Positions 32,368-41,633 of a DNA stretch of 64,000 bases are shown piece after piece (position 1 is the stretch's first letter; each line of letters opens with the position of its first letter). Below the pieces are notes generated by a model. That model saw only the letters and a list, made by a program, of their open reading frames with translations, did not search any database and was not told the DNA's origin. The position numbers were made by a program, and so were the translations under genes. Location: positions 3,034,501-3,098,500 of the forward strand of contig NZ_CP149798.1 of assembly GCF_037940415.1 (NCBI RefSeq). Reading direction: 5' to 3'. This DNA is from Streptomyces sp. f51 (GTDB lineage: Bacteria; Actinomycetota; Actinomycetes; Streptomycetales; Streptomycetaceae).

Positions 32368-35300
32368 GTGAGCCACGAGTACGAGAACGCGACGACGGAC
32401 GAGAACTCCCCCGGCTATCTGCGCTTCCCGCATCTGAGCGGCGACCGGCTGTGCTTCGTCACCGAGGACGACCTGTGGCTGGCCCCGCTCGGCGACCGCG
32501 GACGCGCCTGGCGGCTCACCGTCGACCGCACCAAGGTCGGCCACCCCCGCTTCTCCCCCGACGGCCGGCGGATCGCGTACACGAGCTGGCGCAGCCTCGT
32601 CCCGGAGATCCACCTGGCGCCGGTGGACGGCGGACCCGGCCGCAGGCTCACCTACTGGGGCAGCGCCGACACCCAGGTGTGCGGCTGGTCCCCCGAGGGC
32701 GACATCCTCGCCGTCGCCTCGCACGGCCAGCCCTTCTCGTACTTCACCTGGGCCTACTCCGTCCCCACCGACGGCGACCCCGGCCGCAAGCAGCCCTGGG
32801 GCCCGGTCTCGGACATCGGTGTCGCCGACATCGACGGCGAGCGCAGGACCCTGCTGCTCACCGGCACCCCGCCGCACGAACCGGCCGCCTGGAAGCGCTA
32901 CCGGGGCGGGGCCATGGGCCGCATCTGGCTGCACGGCCGGCAACTGGTCGCGGAGCTCGGCGGCCATCTCGCCTGCCCGATGTTCGTCGGCGGGCGCATC
33001 GCGTTCCTCTCCGACCACGAGGGCGTCGGAAACCTCTACTCGTGCTCGTACGACGGCGCCGACCTGCGCCGTCACACCGACCACGACGCCTTCTACGCCC
33101 GGCACGCGTCCTCGGACGGCACCCGGGTCGTCTACCAGTGCGCGGGCGACCTGTGGATCGTCGACAACCTGTCCCCCGAGTCGGTCCCGCGCCGGATCGA
33201 CGTCGTCCTGGGCGGTCCGCGCGCGGGGCGGCGCTCCTACCCGGTGCCGGCCGCCCAGCACGTGGACAGCATCTCCGTGGACGAGACGGGCCGGGCCGGC
33301 GCCGTCGTCGTACGCGGCAGCCTGTACTGGCTCACCCACCGCGACGGCCCGGCGCGCACCATCTCGGACACCCCGGGCGTACGGGTCCGGCTCCCCGAGA
33401 TGCTCGGCTCGGGCGGCCAGGTCGCCTATGTCACCGATGCGGACGGCGAGGACGCCGTCGAGATCGCCTACCTGCCGCGCGCGAGCGGCGCCCGTGAGCC
33501 GCGCCGCCTCGCCTCCGGCCGCCTCGGCCGCGTACAGGAACTGGTGTCGGACCCCCAGGGCGAACGCCTCGCCATCGCCTCGAACGACGGGCGGCTGCTG
33601 CTGCTCGACGCCACGGAGGAGCCCGGTGAGGCGGAGGGGCTCGGCGTGCTCGACGAGGAAGGGGAGATGGACGAGGCGGAGGAGACGGGGGAGGCCGGGG
33701 ATTCCGGGGAGGGTGAGGCCGGGGAATCCGGTGACCTCGGGGCGTCCGGTGGTGCCTCGCGGGCCGGGTCCGCGTCCGGGGAGGGAGAGGACGGCGGGGA
33801 CGAGGACGGCCGGGGCCCGGCCGGGGATGGCGCGACGTCGGGTGCGGGGGAGGTCGTCGAGCTCATCCAGTCCATCAACGGACCCGTGACGGACCTCGCC
33901 TTCTCCCCGGACGGGGCCTGGCTGACCTGGTCGCATCCCGGGATCGGCCGCTCCCTGCGCCAGATCAAGATGGCGCGCATAAAGGACCGGCTGATCGTCG
34001 ACGTCACCAACGGCCGCTTCGAGGACGAGAACCCGGTGTTCACCCGGGACGGCCGCTATCTCGCGTTCCTGTCCTGGCGCGGCTTCGACCCCGTGTACGA
34101 CGTGCACACCGGGGACCTGTCCTTCCCGCTGGGCTGCCGCCCCTACCTCGTGCCCCTGTCCTCCGCCACCCCGTCCCCGTTCGCGCTGAACCCCGACGGG
34201 CGGCCCGCCGCGGGAGGCCTCGACCCGGTCGAGGACGGGGCAGGCGACGGCAGCGCGACGACCGTCGAACTCGAGGGCCTGGAGAGCCGGGTGACCCCCT
34301 TCCCGGTCACGGCCTCCAAGTACTCGGCGCTGCACCCGGTCTCGGGCGGCGGTCTGGTCTGGCTGCGCTGGCCGATCTCCGGCGCCCTGGGCGAGACGTT
34401 CGCCAACCCGGACGACACGACAGGCCGTCCGACCCTGGAGTTCTTCAACATCACCAAGGGTAAGAAGTCCGAACTCGTCGACCACCTCGACTGGTTCGCG
34501 GTGAGCGGCGACGGGTCCCGGCTGGTCGTCGTCGACGAGGGCGACCTGCGCGCCGTGCCGTCCACCGAGTCCGGCGACAGCGACTCCACCGTCTGGATCG
34601 ATCTGCGCCGCATCCTGCACGAGGTGGACCCGTGCGCCGAGTGGCGCCAGGCCTACGCGGAGGCCGGCCGCATCATCCGCGCCTACTACTGGGACCCGAA
34701 CATGTGCGGCATCGACTGGGACGCGATCCTGGCGCAGTACCGCCCCCTGGTCGAACGGGTCTCCTCCCCGGACGAGTTCGCGGACCTGCTGCGCGAGGTG
34801 CTCGGCGAACTGGGCACCTCGCACGCGTACGTGAGCCCGGCGCGCCGCAACGAGGGGCCGTCCCACTATCAGCGCTGGCAGGGCCTGCTCGGTGCCAACT
34901 TCGTCTGTCGTGACGGCAGTTGGATGCTGAAGCGGATCCTGCCCGGTGACTCGTCCGACTCCAAGGCGCGTTCGCCGCTGGCCGGCACCGGCATCCGCGA
35001 GGGCGCGGTCCTCACCCACGTCGACGGACGGCCGGTGGACCCCGTCACCGGACCGTATCCGCTGCTCGCGGGCGCGGGCGGTACGACGGTCGAGCTGACC
35101 TTCACCCCGGCGGAGGGCGAGGGCCGCTCCCGCCGGGTGGCCGTGGTCCCGCTGATCGACGAACGCCCTCTGCGCTACCAGGACTGGGTGGCCAAACGCC
35201 GCCAGGTGGTGCGGGAGTTGAGCGGTGGGCACTGCGGCTATCTGCACATCCCGGACATGGGCGGCTCGGGCTGGGCCCAGTTCAACCGCGACCTGCGGAT

Positions 35301-35859
35301 GGAGGTCTCGCGCCCGGCCCTCATCGTCGACGTACGGGGCAACGCGGGCGGCCACATCAGCGAACTGGTCGTCGAGAAGCTGACCCGCACGATCCTCGGC
35401 TGGGACCTCACACGCGACGCCCAGCCGGTGTCGTACGCCTCGAACGCCCCGCGCGGTCCTGTGGTGGCCCTGGCCGACGAGGCCACCTCCTCCGACGGCG
35501 ACATGATCACCGCCGCCTTCAAACTGCTGGAGCTCGGGCCGGTCGTGGGGCAGCGCACATGGGGCGGTGTCGTCGGCATGACCGGCCGGCACCGGCTCGG
35601 CGACGGCACGGTCATCACGGTGCCCATGAACGCCGCCTGGTTCGACGCGTACGGCTGGTCCGTCGAGAACCACGGCGTCACACCGGACCTGGAGATCCTG
35701 CGCACCCCGCTCGACTGGGCGGAGGGCCGCCACGCCCAGCTGGACGACGCCATCCAGCTCTCCCTCGACCTGCTCCGCACCCACCCCGCGGCCTCCCCGC
35801 CGGACCACTCGGACGTGCCCGACAGGAGAAGACCGAAGCTGCCCCCGAGAGCGAACTGA
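32368..35859 (+). CDS. Tricorn-type protease (S41 family)
   Basis: A ~1163-residue cytosolic peptidase that trims peptides downstream of the proteasome or other proteases. It has N-terminal beta-propeller blades (GYLRFPHLSGDRLCFVTEDDLWLAPL), a second propeller, a PDZ-like segment (about 860-930) and a C-terminal S41 catalytic core. The core shows the Ser-His pair in GTSHAYVSP (about residue 817) and the nucleophile region ATSSDGDMI (about 1041). Between the propellers is an insertion rich in Glu, Gly, Asp and Ser (residues about 416-495), which looks disordered. The start is uncertain: GTG 32368 fits homologs by memory, but GGGGAGG abuts it; GTG 32323 is the alternative. Confidence 0.9.
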   Translation: MSHEYENATTDENSPGYLRFPHLSGDRLCFVTEDDLWLAPLGDRGRAWRLTVDRTKVGHPRFSPDGRRIAYTSWRSLVPEIHLAPVDGGPGRRLTYWGSADTQVCGWSPEGDILAVASHGQPFSYFTWAYSVPTDGDPGRKQPWGPVSDIGVADIDGERRTLLLTGTPPHEPAAWKRYRGGAMGRIWLHGRQLVAELGGHLACPMFVGGRIAFLSDHEGVGNLYSCSYDGADLRRHTDHDAFYARHASSDGTRVVYQCAGDLWIVDNLSPESVPRRIDVVLGGPRAGRRSYPVPAAQHVDSISVDETGRAGAVVVRGSLYWLTHRDGPARTISDTPGVRVRLPEMLGSGGQVAYVTDADGEDAVEIAYLPRASGAREPRRLASGRLGRVQELVSDPQGERLAIASNDGRLLLLDATEEPGEAEGLGVLDEEGEMDEAEETGEAGDSGEGEAGESGDLGASGGASRAGSASGEGEDGGDEDGRGPAGDGATSGAGEVVELIQSINGPVTDLAFSPDGAWLTWSHPGIGRSLRQIKMARIKDRLIVDVTNGRFEDENPVFTRDGRYLAFLSWRGFDPVYDVHTGDLSFPLGCRPYLVPLSSATPSPFALNPDGRPAAGGLDPVEDGAGDGSATTVELEGLESRVTPFPVTASKYSALHPVSGGGLVWLRWPISGALGETFANPDDTTGRPTLEFFNITKGKKSELVDHLDWFAVSGDGSRLVVVDEGDLRAVPSTESGDSDSTVWIDLRRILHEVDPCAEWRQAYAEAGRIIRAYYWDPNMCGIDWDAILAQYRPLVERVSSPDEFADLLREVLGELGTSHAYVSPARRNEGPSHYQRWQGLLGANFVCRDGSWMLKRILPGDSSDSKARSPLAGTGIREGAVLTHVDGRPVDPVTGPYPLLAGAGGTTVELTFTPAEGEGRSRRVAVVPLIDERPLRYQDWVAKRRQVVRELSGGHCGYLHIPDMGGSGWAQFNRDLRMEVSRPALIVDVRGNAGGHISELVVEKLTRTILGWDLTRDAQPVSYASNAPRGPVVALADEATSSDGDMITAAFKLLELGPVVGQRTWGGVVGMTGRHRLGDGTVITVPMNAAWFDAYGWSVENHGVTPDLEILRTPLDWAEGRHAQLDDAIQLSLDLLRTHPAASPPDHSDVPDRRRPKLPPRAN

Positions 35860-35862
35860 GCC

Positions 35863-35928
35863 CGGCGGGCGGGCGGTTCGGGCTCGGCGGGCGGGCGGCT
35901 CAGGCCCGGCGGGCGGGCGGTTCGGCCG
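35863..35928. repeat. 22-bp tandem repeat directly after the tricorn stop
   Basis: Three copies of CGGCGGGCGGGCGG(T/C)TC(G/A)GG-type units (35863-35884, 35885-35906, 35907-35928) begin three bases after the stop codon. Confidence 0.75.
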
Positions 35929-35996
35929 GGCGCCCGGCGGGGGGGCGAAGGGCCCGCTTGTGCGAGGAACGGGACGAGCGGCCCGCGGGCACGAGG

Positions 35997-36028
35997 ACGG
36001 GGCGCCCTCCGTGAAGAGGGCGCCCCGT
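35997..36028. terminator. Bidirectional hairpin terminator between tricorn and the small hydrophilic gene
   Basis: A perfect 13-bp stem (35997-36009 with 36016-36028) with loop CGTGAA lies between two convergent genes and can serve both. Confidence 0.75.
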
Positions 36029-36050
36029 TCAGGCCGAGCAGGTGCGTCGG

Positions 36051-36245
36051 TCAGGCGTCGTAGTCCTGGTCGAAGCGGTCCTGGGCCTCGTGCTGAGCGC
36101 GCTCGGCCTCCGGCATCGCGTGGTCACGGCCGGCCGGGGCGCGTCGGTTCGCCTCGTCCTGGCGGCCTTCCGGACGCGTCTTCTTCTTGCCGGGCTGCTG
36201 CTTCATCCGCTCGGCCTTGTCCTTGAACTGGTCCTGCATGCTCAT
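36051..36245 (-). CDS. Small highly charged hypothetical protein
   Basis: A 64-residue, very hydrophilic protein (MSMQDQFKDKAERMKQQ, then PGKKKTRPEGRQDEANRR and an acidic/aromatic tail FDQDYDA). It has no hydrophobic core and is probably disordered or a small stress-type protein. ATG 36245 has an AGGAG Shine-Dalgarno sequence 8 bases upstream. A 6-bp inverted repeat CCCTTG-CGTA-CAAGGG (36286-36301) lies 40 bases upstream, a possible operator. Function unknown. Confidence 0.65.
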   Translation of the reverse strand: MSMQDQFKDKAERMKQQPGKKKTRPEGRQDEANRRAPAGRDHAMPEAERAQHEAQDRFDQDYDA

Positions 36246-36455
36246 GTTCACTCCTGTTGCGGGTGAGAGGTTCGGCCCTCGACCTCCCTTGCGTACAAGG
36301 GCGGTTGTGCGGGCCTCGACCAGATTGACACGCACGGACACAGCACGCATTTCGGTCAGTCACTCACCGTGAGACACGCCGGTGGGAGGCACCGGGAACC
36401 TCCCCGGAACACCCCCCACGGCACCCCCGTCACCCCCGGTCGGCCCCCGGCTTCC

Positions 36456-37340
36456 TCACGGAGCCGGCGACTTCCGCTCCTGCTCGTCGGCCGCCCCGCC
36501 CGCCCCGACCAGCCCGGTGCCCACACCGCCGAGGCGCGGTTCGAACCGCCGCATCTCGCGCTGCCCGACCGACCCGATGATCCCCGGCAGATACCCCCGG
36601 ATCCCCTGCATCCCGCGCAGCCACCCCTGCGCGTACACGTGAACGGAGCGGCGCTCGATCCCGGCCACGATCCGGTCGACGGCCGGTCCCAGCGGATACG
36701 TCTTGTTGGACGGCCACGGCAGCCGCTGCCTCAACTCCCGCATCACGTCGTCCTGATCGGCCCCCCGGACCATGTCCGTGTCGGTCCAGGACAGATACCC
36801 GACGCCGACGCGCACCCCCTTGTGACCGACCTCGGCGCGCAGACAGTGCGCGAACGCCTCCACACCGGACTTGGAGGCGCAGTAGGCCGACATCATGGGG
36901 GCGGGAGTGATGGCGGCGAGCGACGCGATCTGGAGCAGATAGCCCCGGCTCGCCGTCAGCGCCGGCAGGAACGCCCGTGCGGTGACGGCCGATCCGATCA
37001 GGTTCACCTCGATCACCCGCCGCCAGGCGACCGGGTCGGAGTCCACGAAGGGCCCGCCGCTCGCGACACCGGCGTTCGCGACGACGATGTCCACCTTCCC
37101 GAAGCGCCGCTCGACCTCCTGCGCGACCCGCGCCATCGCCTCGTGGTCGGTGACGTCGGCGTACCAGTGGTCGCTCTCGCCGCGCAGCCGCTCCGAGACC
37201 CGCTTCAGCTCCTCGGCCTCCAGTCCGACCAGCGCGACCTTCGCCCCCCGCGCGGAGAGCTTGCGCGCGAGGAGCTCACCGACACCCCGTGCGGCCCCCG
37301 TGACGACGGCGACCTGCCCCTCCAGGCTGACCTTGCTCAT
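36456..37340 (-). CDS. Short-chain dehydrogenase/reductase
   Basis: A 294-residue SDR oxidoreductase. The cofactor loop is TGAARGVG (residues about 15-22), the NAG motif is VVANAGV, the catalytic Ser is in QIASLAAITPAP, and the Y-x-x-x-K is YCASK. The C-terminal ~40 residues extend beyond the fold and end in a Gly-rich tail. It is the last gene of an operon; its ATG overlaps the hydrolase stop (ATGA). With the monooxygenase and hydrolase it could form a ketone/alcohol degradation route: alcohol to ketone, ketone to ester, ester to acid plus alcohol. Confidence 0.9.
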   Translation of the reverse strand: MSKVSLEGQVAVVTGAARGVGELLARKLSARGAKVALVGLEAEELKRVSERLRGESDHWYADVTDHEAMARVAQEVERRFGKVDIVVANAGVASGGPFVDSDPVAWRRVIEVNLIGSAVTARAFLPALTASRGYLLQIASLAAITPAPMMSAYCASKSGVEAFAHCLRAEVGHKGVRVGVGYLSWTDTDMVRGADQDDVMRELRQRLPWPSNKTYPLGPAVDRIVAGIERRSVHVYAQGWLRGMQGIRGYLPGIIGSVGQREMRRFEPRLGGVGTGLVGAGGAADEQERKSPAP

Positions 37341-38284
37341 GCGCCCTCCTTGATCTCTGCGATCCGCTCGGCTTCCGCGGTCTTCACGGCGTACGTGGCG
37401 ACGAGTTCCCTGATCCGGGCGGTCACCAGTTCCGGCGCCTCCACCGGGGTCATGTGCCCGAGGCCCGGCAGCTCGGTGCTGCCGACACAGTTCGGCAGCG
37501 CCGCCACGAGGGCGCGCGCGTGCACGACCGGCGTCATGCGGTCCACACTGCCCGCGATCACCGCGGTCGGCACCCTCAACTCCCGTACTCCCGCGTCGAG
37601 ATCGAGGGTGGAGAGCACGGCCGACCAGGCGTGGCGCACACCCCGCGGACAGGCGTGCACGATCCGCGCGCACGCCGCCACCATGGCGGGGGACGAACCG
37701 GGGCCCATGGTCGCGTACTTGAGGATCCACCGGGCGACGGGCGTGACGGGCCCGAGCGGCGCGCGCGAGCCGAGCACGGCGCCGGTCAGCCGCGTCCGCA
37801 GCCGTCCGGCGCGCCAGGGCAGCACCCGCGACTCCTCGACCAGCCGTGTGCTCCCCGTGCTGCACAGCAGCGCCGCCGCCGCGTGTTCGCGGAACCGCGG
37901 TCGCGCCGAGGCCGCCATCAGCGTCATCCCGCCCATGGAGTGGCCCGCGAACACGGCCTTCTCGCCCGGTGCGAGGGTCGCCGCGAGCACCGCCTCCAGG
38001 TCGTCGGCGAGCGCCTCGGTGCTGCACGCGTCACTCGCGGGACTGCGTCCGTGCCCGCGCTGGTCGTAGGCGATGACCCGGTGGTCGGCGGCGAGGTCCC
38101 GGATCTGGGCCGCCCAGAAGGCGGTCGAACAGGTCCAGCCGTGCGCGAGCACGACGGGGGGCGCGTCCTCGGGGCCGTGCACCTCGACATGCAGCCGGGC
38201 GCCGTCGGCGGAGTGCGCGATCAGTTCCCGGGCGGGCACGGGATGCGCGTACGCCTCGTGCGCCTCGTACGTCGGTCGGCTCAC
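37337..38284 (-). CDS. Alpha/beta-fold hydrolase
   Basis: A 315-residue hydrolase. The oxyanion region is VVLAHGWTCS, the nucleophile elbow GHSMGG carries the catalytic Ser, the acid is probably in GSVDRMTPV, and the catalytic His is in LPGLGHMTPVEAP. No signal peptide. GTG start overlaps the monooxygenase stop, and the stop overlaps the SDR start, so all three genes are translationally coupled. It probably cleaves the ester made by the Baeyer-Villiger-type enzyme; this is inference. Confidence 0.9.
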   Translation of the reverse strand: MSRPTYEAHEAYAHPVPARELIAHSADGARLHVEVHGPEDAPPVVLAHGWTCSTAFWAAQIRDLAADHRVIAYDQRGHGRSPASDACSTEALADDLEAVLAATLAPGEKAVFAGHSMGGMTLMAASARPRFREHAAAALLCSTGSTRLVEESRVLPWRAGRLRTRLTGAVLGSRAPLGPVTPVARWILKYATMGPGSSPAMVAACARIVHACPRGVRHAWSAVLSTLDLDAGVRELRVPTAVIAGSVDRMTPVVHARALVAALPNCVGSTELPGLGHMTPVEAPELVTARIRELVATYAVKTAEAERIAEIKEGA

Positions 38285-39837
38285 GCTTCTGCCTCCACCT
38301 TCCTGGTGCGGGTGCTCTTCGTGCGCGGCTCGGGCGCGTCCTCCGGCGTCTCCCCGGATGCGGGTCGCGCCGCGCGCAGCACGTCGTACTCCCCCAGGTC
38401 GACGCGTCGCGTCGCGCCCCGGAACTCGGTCGTCGTGCCGGGCCACACGGTCGTGTTGACGCCGTTGGCGTCCAGATACCAGCTGGAGCAGCCGCCGGTG
38501 TTCCACACCGTGCGCTTCATGCGTTCCTGGACCCGGTGGTTCCAGGCGTCGACGGCCGCGGGGCGGGCGTCGAGGGCCACCCGGCCGCCGAGGACGTCCA
38601 GCTGCCGTACGAAGTCCGCCATGTAGTTCAGCTGGGACTCGATCATCAGGATCATCGAGGAGTTCCCGAGCCCGGTGTTCGGACCGATGATCGTCATCCA
38701 GTTGGGGAAACCGGCCGCGGTGGCGCCGCGCAGCGACTTCATGCCGGTCTCCCACGCCTGGGCGAGCGTCCTGCCGTCCGCGCCGACGACCCGCTCGGCG
38801 ATCGGCATGTCGGTGACGTGGAAGCCGGTCCCGAAGACGATCGCGTCGGCCTCGGCCCGGGTGCCGTCCGCGGCGATCAGCGTGGAGCCGTCGATCTCGG
38901 CTAGTCCGGAGGCCACCACGTCCACATTCGGCCGGGTCAGCGCCGGGTAGTAGGTGTTCGAGAGCAGGATGCGCTTGCAGCCGATCCGGTAGTCGGGGGT
39001 CAGCTTCGCGCGCAGCTCCGGGTCCTTGACGGCCCGCGCGATGTTCCGCTTGGCCAGCCGTTCGACCAGGCCGAGTTCGTCGGGCCGCTTGGTGAACGCC
39101 TGCACCTGGAGCTCCCGGATGCCCCAGAGCAGTCCGCGCCTGGCCTGCGCGGTGAAGGGCAACTGCCGGTGCAGCCACCGCTCGGCGCCGCTGATGGCCC
39201 GGTCGACCCGGGGCATCACCCACGGCGGGGTGCGCTGGAACAGGGTCAGCCGGGAGACGTCCGGCTGGATGGCGGGCACGATCTGGATGGCGGAGGCCCC
39301 GGTGCCGATCATGGCCACGCGCTTGCCGCGCAGGTCGTAGTCGTGGTCCCAGCGGGCCGAGTGGAACACCTCGCCGGTGAAGGTCTCGATGCCCGGGACC
39401 GACGGGATCTTGGGGTCGGAGAGCGGCCCGGTCGCGGACACCACGACGTCCGCGGTCAGGAACCCGGCGCTCGTCTCGATCCGCCAGTGCAGCTTGTCCG
39501 TGTCCCAGGTCATCATCTTGACCTCGGAGTCGAACCGCAGATGGGGGCGCAGCCGGAAGACGTCGGCCACGTGCTCCAAGTAGGCGCGGATGTGCTCCTG
39601 CCCGGAGAAGGTGCGCGGCCATTCGGGGTTGGGCGCGAAGGAGAACGAGTACAGGTGCGAGGGGACGTCGCAGGCGCACCCGGGATAGCTGTTGTCGCGC
39701 CAGGTGCCGCCGACGCCGCCGGCCCGTTCCAGGACCACGAAGTCGGTGATCCCCTCGCGTCGCAGCCGCACGGCTGCGCCCAGCCCGCCGAAACCGGATC
39801 CGATCACCGCCACCCGTACATGCTCGTGCTCGGTCAT
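38281..39837 (-). CDS. Baeyer-Villiger-type flavin monooxygenase
   Basis: A 518-residue class B flavoprotein monooxygenase. The FAD loop GSGFGG is at the N-terminus (residues about 12-17), the NADPH loop is GTGASA, and the Baeyer-Villiger fingerprint F-x-G-x-x-x-H-x-x-x-W reads FTGEVFHSARW near residue 155. It inserts oxygen into ketones using FAD and NADPH. ATG 39837 is preceded by GGGAGG. First gene of a three-gene operon, divergent from a MerR regulator; an 18-bp palindrome lies in between. Confidence 0.92.
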   Translation of the reverse strand: MTEHEHVRVAVIGSGFGGLGAAVRLRREGITDFVVLERAGGVGGTWRDNSYPGCACDVPSHLYSFSFAPNPEWPRTFSGQEHIRAYLEHVADVFRLRPHLRFDSEVKMMTWDTDKLHWRIETSAGFLTADVVVSATGPLSDPKIPSVPGIETFTGEVFHSARWDHDYDLRGKRVAMIGTGASAIQIVPAIQPDVSRLTLFQRTPPWVMPRVDRAISGAERWLHRQLPFTAQARRGLLWGIRELQVQAFTKRPDELGLVERLAKRNIARAVKDPELRAKLTPDYRIGCKRILLSNTYYPALTRPNVDVVASGLAEIDGSTLIAADGTRAEADAIVFGTGFHVTDMPIAERVVGADGRTLAQAWETGMKSLRGATAAGFPNWMTIIGPNTGLGNSSMILMIESQLNYMADFVRQLDVLGGRVALDARPAAVDAWNHRVQERMKRTVWNTGGCSSWYLDANGVNTTVWPGTTTEFRGATRRVDLGEYDVLRAARPASGETPEDAPEPRTKSTRTRKVEAEA

Positions 39838-39865
39838 CCCGACGCCTCCCTGATCCGCACGACCC

Positions 39866-39883
39866 TGCCAGTGAACACTGGCA
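39866..39883. promoter_or_regulatory. Perfect inverted repeat between the monooxygenase operon and merR
   Basis: TGCCAGTG-AA-CACTGGCA, an 8-bp perfect inverted repeat with a 2-base spacer, lies 28 bases upstream of the monooxygenase ATG and 86 upstream of the MerR start. It is the likely operator of the operon. A second small palindrome GGTCGCGACC is at 39923-39932. Confidence 0.6.
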
Positions 39884-39956
39884 CAATCGGGAGGGTAGAG
39901 CAGCTTCGTACTCATGGGTAGGGGTCGCGACCGGGAAAGTTACCGGGGGTACGACG

Positions 39957-39962
39957 TAGGGT
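39957..39962 (+). promoter_or_regulatory. Probable leaderless promoter -10 of merR
   Basis: TAGGGT ends six bases before the GTG start of the MerR gene at 39969; there is no Shine-Dalgarno sequence. Confidence 0.5.
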
Positions 39963-39968
39963 GCGGAC

Positions 39969-40739
39969 GTGGCCGAGGGATCAGGAAAGCGCGGCGCGGA
40001 GACGCGCGAAGGGAACGCGGAGACGTCGAACTCCGGCGGCCGTCGCGAGTACCGCATGGAGGAACTGGCCGAGGAGGCCGGGATCACCGTGCGCACCCTG
40101 CGCTTCTACCGGGAACGCAAACTCATACCCCCGCCCCGGCGCGAGGGCCGTATCGCCTGGTACGACGACACCCATCTGGCCCGGCTGCGCACCATCTCGG
40201 CGCTGCTGGAGCGCGGCCACACCCTGAACGGCATCGCGGAACTCGCCGAGGCCTTCGACCACGGCCGCGACGTCGGCGAACTGCTCGGCCTCGGCGAGCC
40301 CACCGAGGAGACCCCGGTCCGCCTCTCCCCCGAGGAACTGGCCGACGTCTTCGCGGGCCAGGCGACCGGCGAGAACCTCGCGGCCGCGCTCGACCTCGGC
40401 TATCTCGGCACGGACGGCGGCGAGATCGTGCACGTCAGCCGCCGTCTGCTCGACGTCTCGGCCGCCCTGGTCCGCGAGGGCATCCCCCTGGCCGACGTCC
40501 TGACGGCGGCCCGCCGCGTACGCGAGCACACCGAGGCCCTGGCCGAACTCTTCACCACCCTGGTCCTCACCGAGGACCGCACCCCCGACGACCTCCAACG
40601 TCTGCGCCCCCTGGCGAAGAGCGTGGTCGAAGCGGAACTGTCGATGGCGATGGACCGCCGCCTGCGCAAGCACCGCGACCCGCGCGGGGGCCGGGACATC
40701 CGGCCCGAGGGACGCGACGAGGCCGCTCAGAGCTCGTAG
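39969..40739 (+). CDS. MerR-family regulator
   Basis: A 256-residue regulator. A Ser/Gly/Arg-rich N-terminal extension of ~28 residues precedes the MerR helix-turn-helix (YRMEELAEEAGITVRTLRFYRERKLI, about 28-53) and wing (RREGRIAWYDD). The dimerisation helix follows (LRTISALLERGHTLNGIAEL). The C-terminal half is a helical domain without the metal-binding Cys of classical MerR, so it probably senses an organic ligand. Divergent from the Baeyer-Villiger operon and its likely regulator. Its 3' end overlaps that of the exonuclease gene by 13 bases, tail to tail. Confidence 0.9.
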   Translation: MAEGSGKRGAETREGNAETSNSGGRREYRMEELAEEAGITVRTLRFYRERKLIPPPRREGRIAWYDDTHLARLRTISALLERGHTLNGIAELAEAFDHGRDVGELLGLGEPTEETPVRLSPEELADVFAGQATGENLAAALDLGYLGTDGGEIVHVSRRLLDVSAALVREGIPLADVLTAARRVREHTEALAELFTTLVLTEDRTPDDLQRLRPLAKSVVEAELSMAMDRRLRKHRDPRGGRDIRPEGRDEAAQSS

Positions 40740-41530
40740 ACCACCGTGACCGGCGCGTGGTCGGACCAGCGCTCCTCATGGGTCGCCGCGCGCTCGACGA
40801 AGCCCTTCACCGCCTTGCCGGCGAGTCCGGGCGTGCCGACCTGAAGGTCGATTCTCCAACCTGAATCGTTGTCGAAGGCCCGCCCCCGGTACGACCACCA
40901 CGTGTACGGGCCCTCCGTGTCCGGGTGCAGGGCTCGTACGACGTCGACGTAGCCGCCGTCCCCGGTGTCGAGGACGCGGCCGAGCCAGTCCCGTTCCTCG
41001 GGCAGGAAGCCGGAGTTCTTCCGGTTGGCGCGCCAGTTCTTGAGGTCGGCCTCCTGGTGGGCGATGTTCCAGTCGCCGCAGACGACGACCTCGCGTCCGT
41101 CGGCGGCGGCCCGCTCCCTCAGCCCCTTGAGATGGGTGAGGAACTCGTCCATGAACCGGACCTTCTCGTCCTGCCGCTCCGTGCCGACCTCGCCCGAGGG
41201 CAGGTACAGGCTCGCGACGGTGACACCGGGCAGGTCCGCCTCGACGTACCGCCCGGAGGAGTCGAACTCCTCGGACCCGAAGCCGATCCGGACGCTGTCG
41301 GGCTCCCGGCGTGTGTAAAGGGACACACCCGCGCGGCCCTTGGCGGCGGCGGGGGCGTGCACGACGTGCCACCCCTCGGGTGCTCGCACCTCCTCCGGGA
41401 GCTGCCCGGGCTCCGCCCGCACCTCCTGGAGGCACAGGACGTCCGCGGAGGTCTCCGCGAGCCACTCCACGAAACCCTTCTTCGCGGCGGCGCGGAGCCC
41501 GTTCACATTCACAGAGGTCACAGTCAGCAC
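40727..41530 (-). CDS. xth: Exodeoxyribonuclease III
   Basis: A 267-residue AP endonuclease / 3'-5' exonuclease of base-excision repair. Family motifs are SVNVNGLRAAAKKGF (metal Asn), LCLQEVRA (metal Glu), VASLYLPSG, VVCGDWNIAHQEADLKN, and the catalytic WSDHAPV at the C-terminus. GTG start at 41530 is preceded by TATCGT ending six bases upstream without a Shine-Dalgarno sequence. Confidence 0.95.
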   Translation of the reverse strand: MLTVTSVNVNGLRAAAKKGFVEWLAETSADVLCLQEVRAEPGQLPEEVRAPEGWHVVHAPAAAKGRAGVSLYTRREPDSVRIGFGSEEFDSSGRYVEADLPGVTVASLYLPSGEVGTERQDEKVRFMDEFLTHLKGLRERAAADGREVVVCGDWNIAHQEADLKNWRANRKNSGFLPEERDWLGRVLDTGDGGYVDVVRALHPDTEGPYTWWSYRGRAFDNDSGWRIDLQVGTPGLAGKAVKGFVERAATHEERWSDHAPVTVVYEL

Positions 41531-41536
41531 CCGGGC

Positions 41537-41542
41537 ACGATA
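41537..41542 (-). promoter_or_regulatory. Probable leaderless promoter -10 of xth
   Basis: TATCGT on the minus strand, six bases before the GTG at 41530. TTCTGG 18 bases further up is a weak -35 candidate. Confidence 0.5.
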
Positions 41543-41633
41543 CTTAATCCGTCCGGCCGTCCAGAAGTCGATCTCCATCGGCGCGGCCGGCCGCGGACCT
41601 CGTCCGCCCGCCCATTCCGCTGTCGCATAGATG

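Noticed and set aside
37337..40096. A 919-codon frame joining the hydrolase with upstream sequence on the same strand
   Set aside because: The upstream two-thirds is a frame-shifted shadow of the monooxygenase gene; only the last 315 codons show a hydrolase, and they start at a GTGA overlap.
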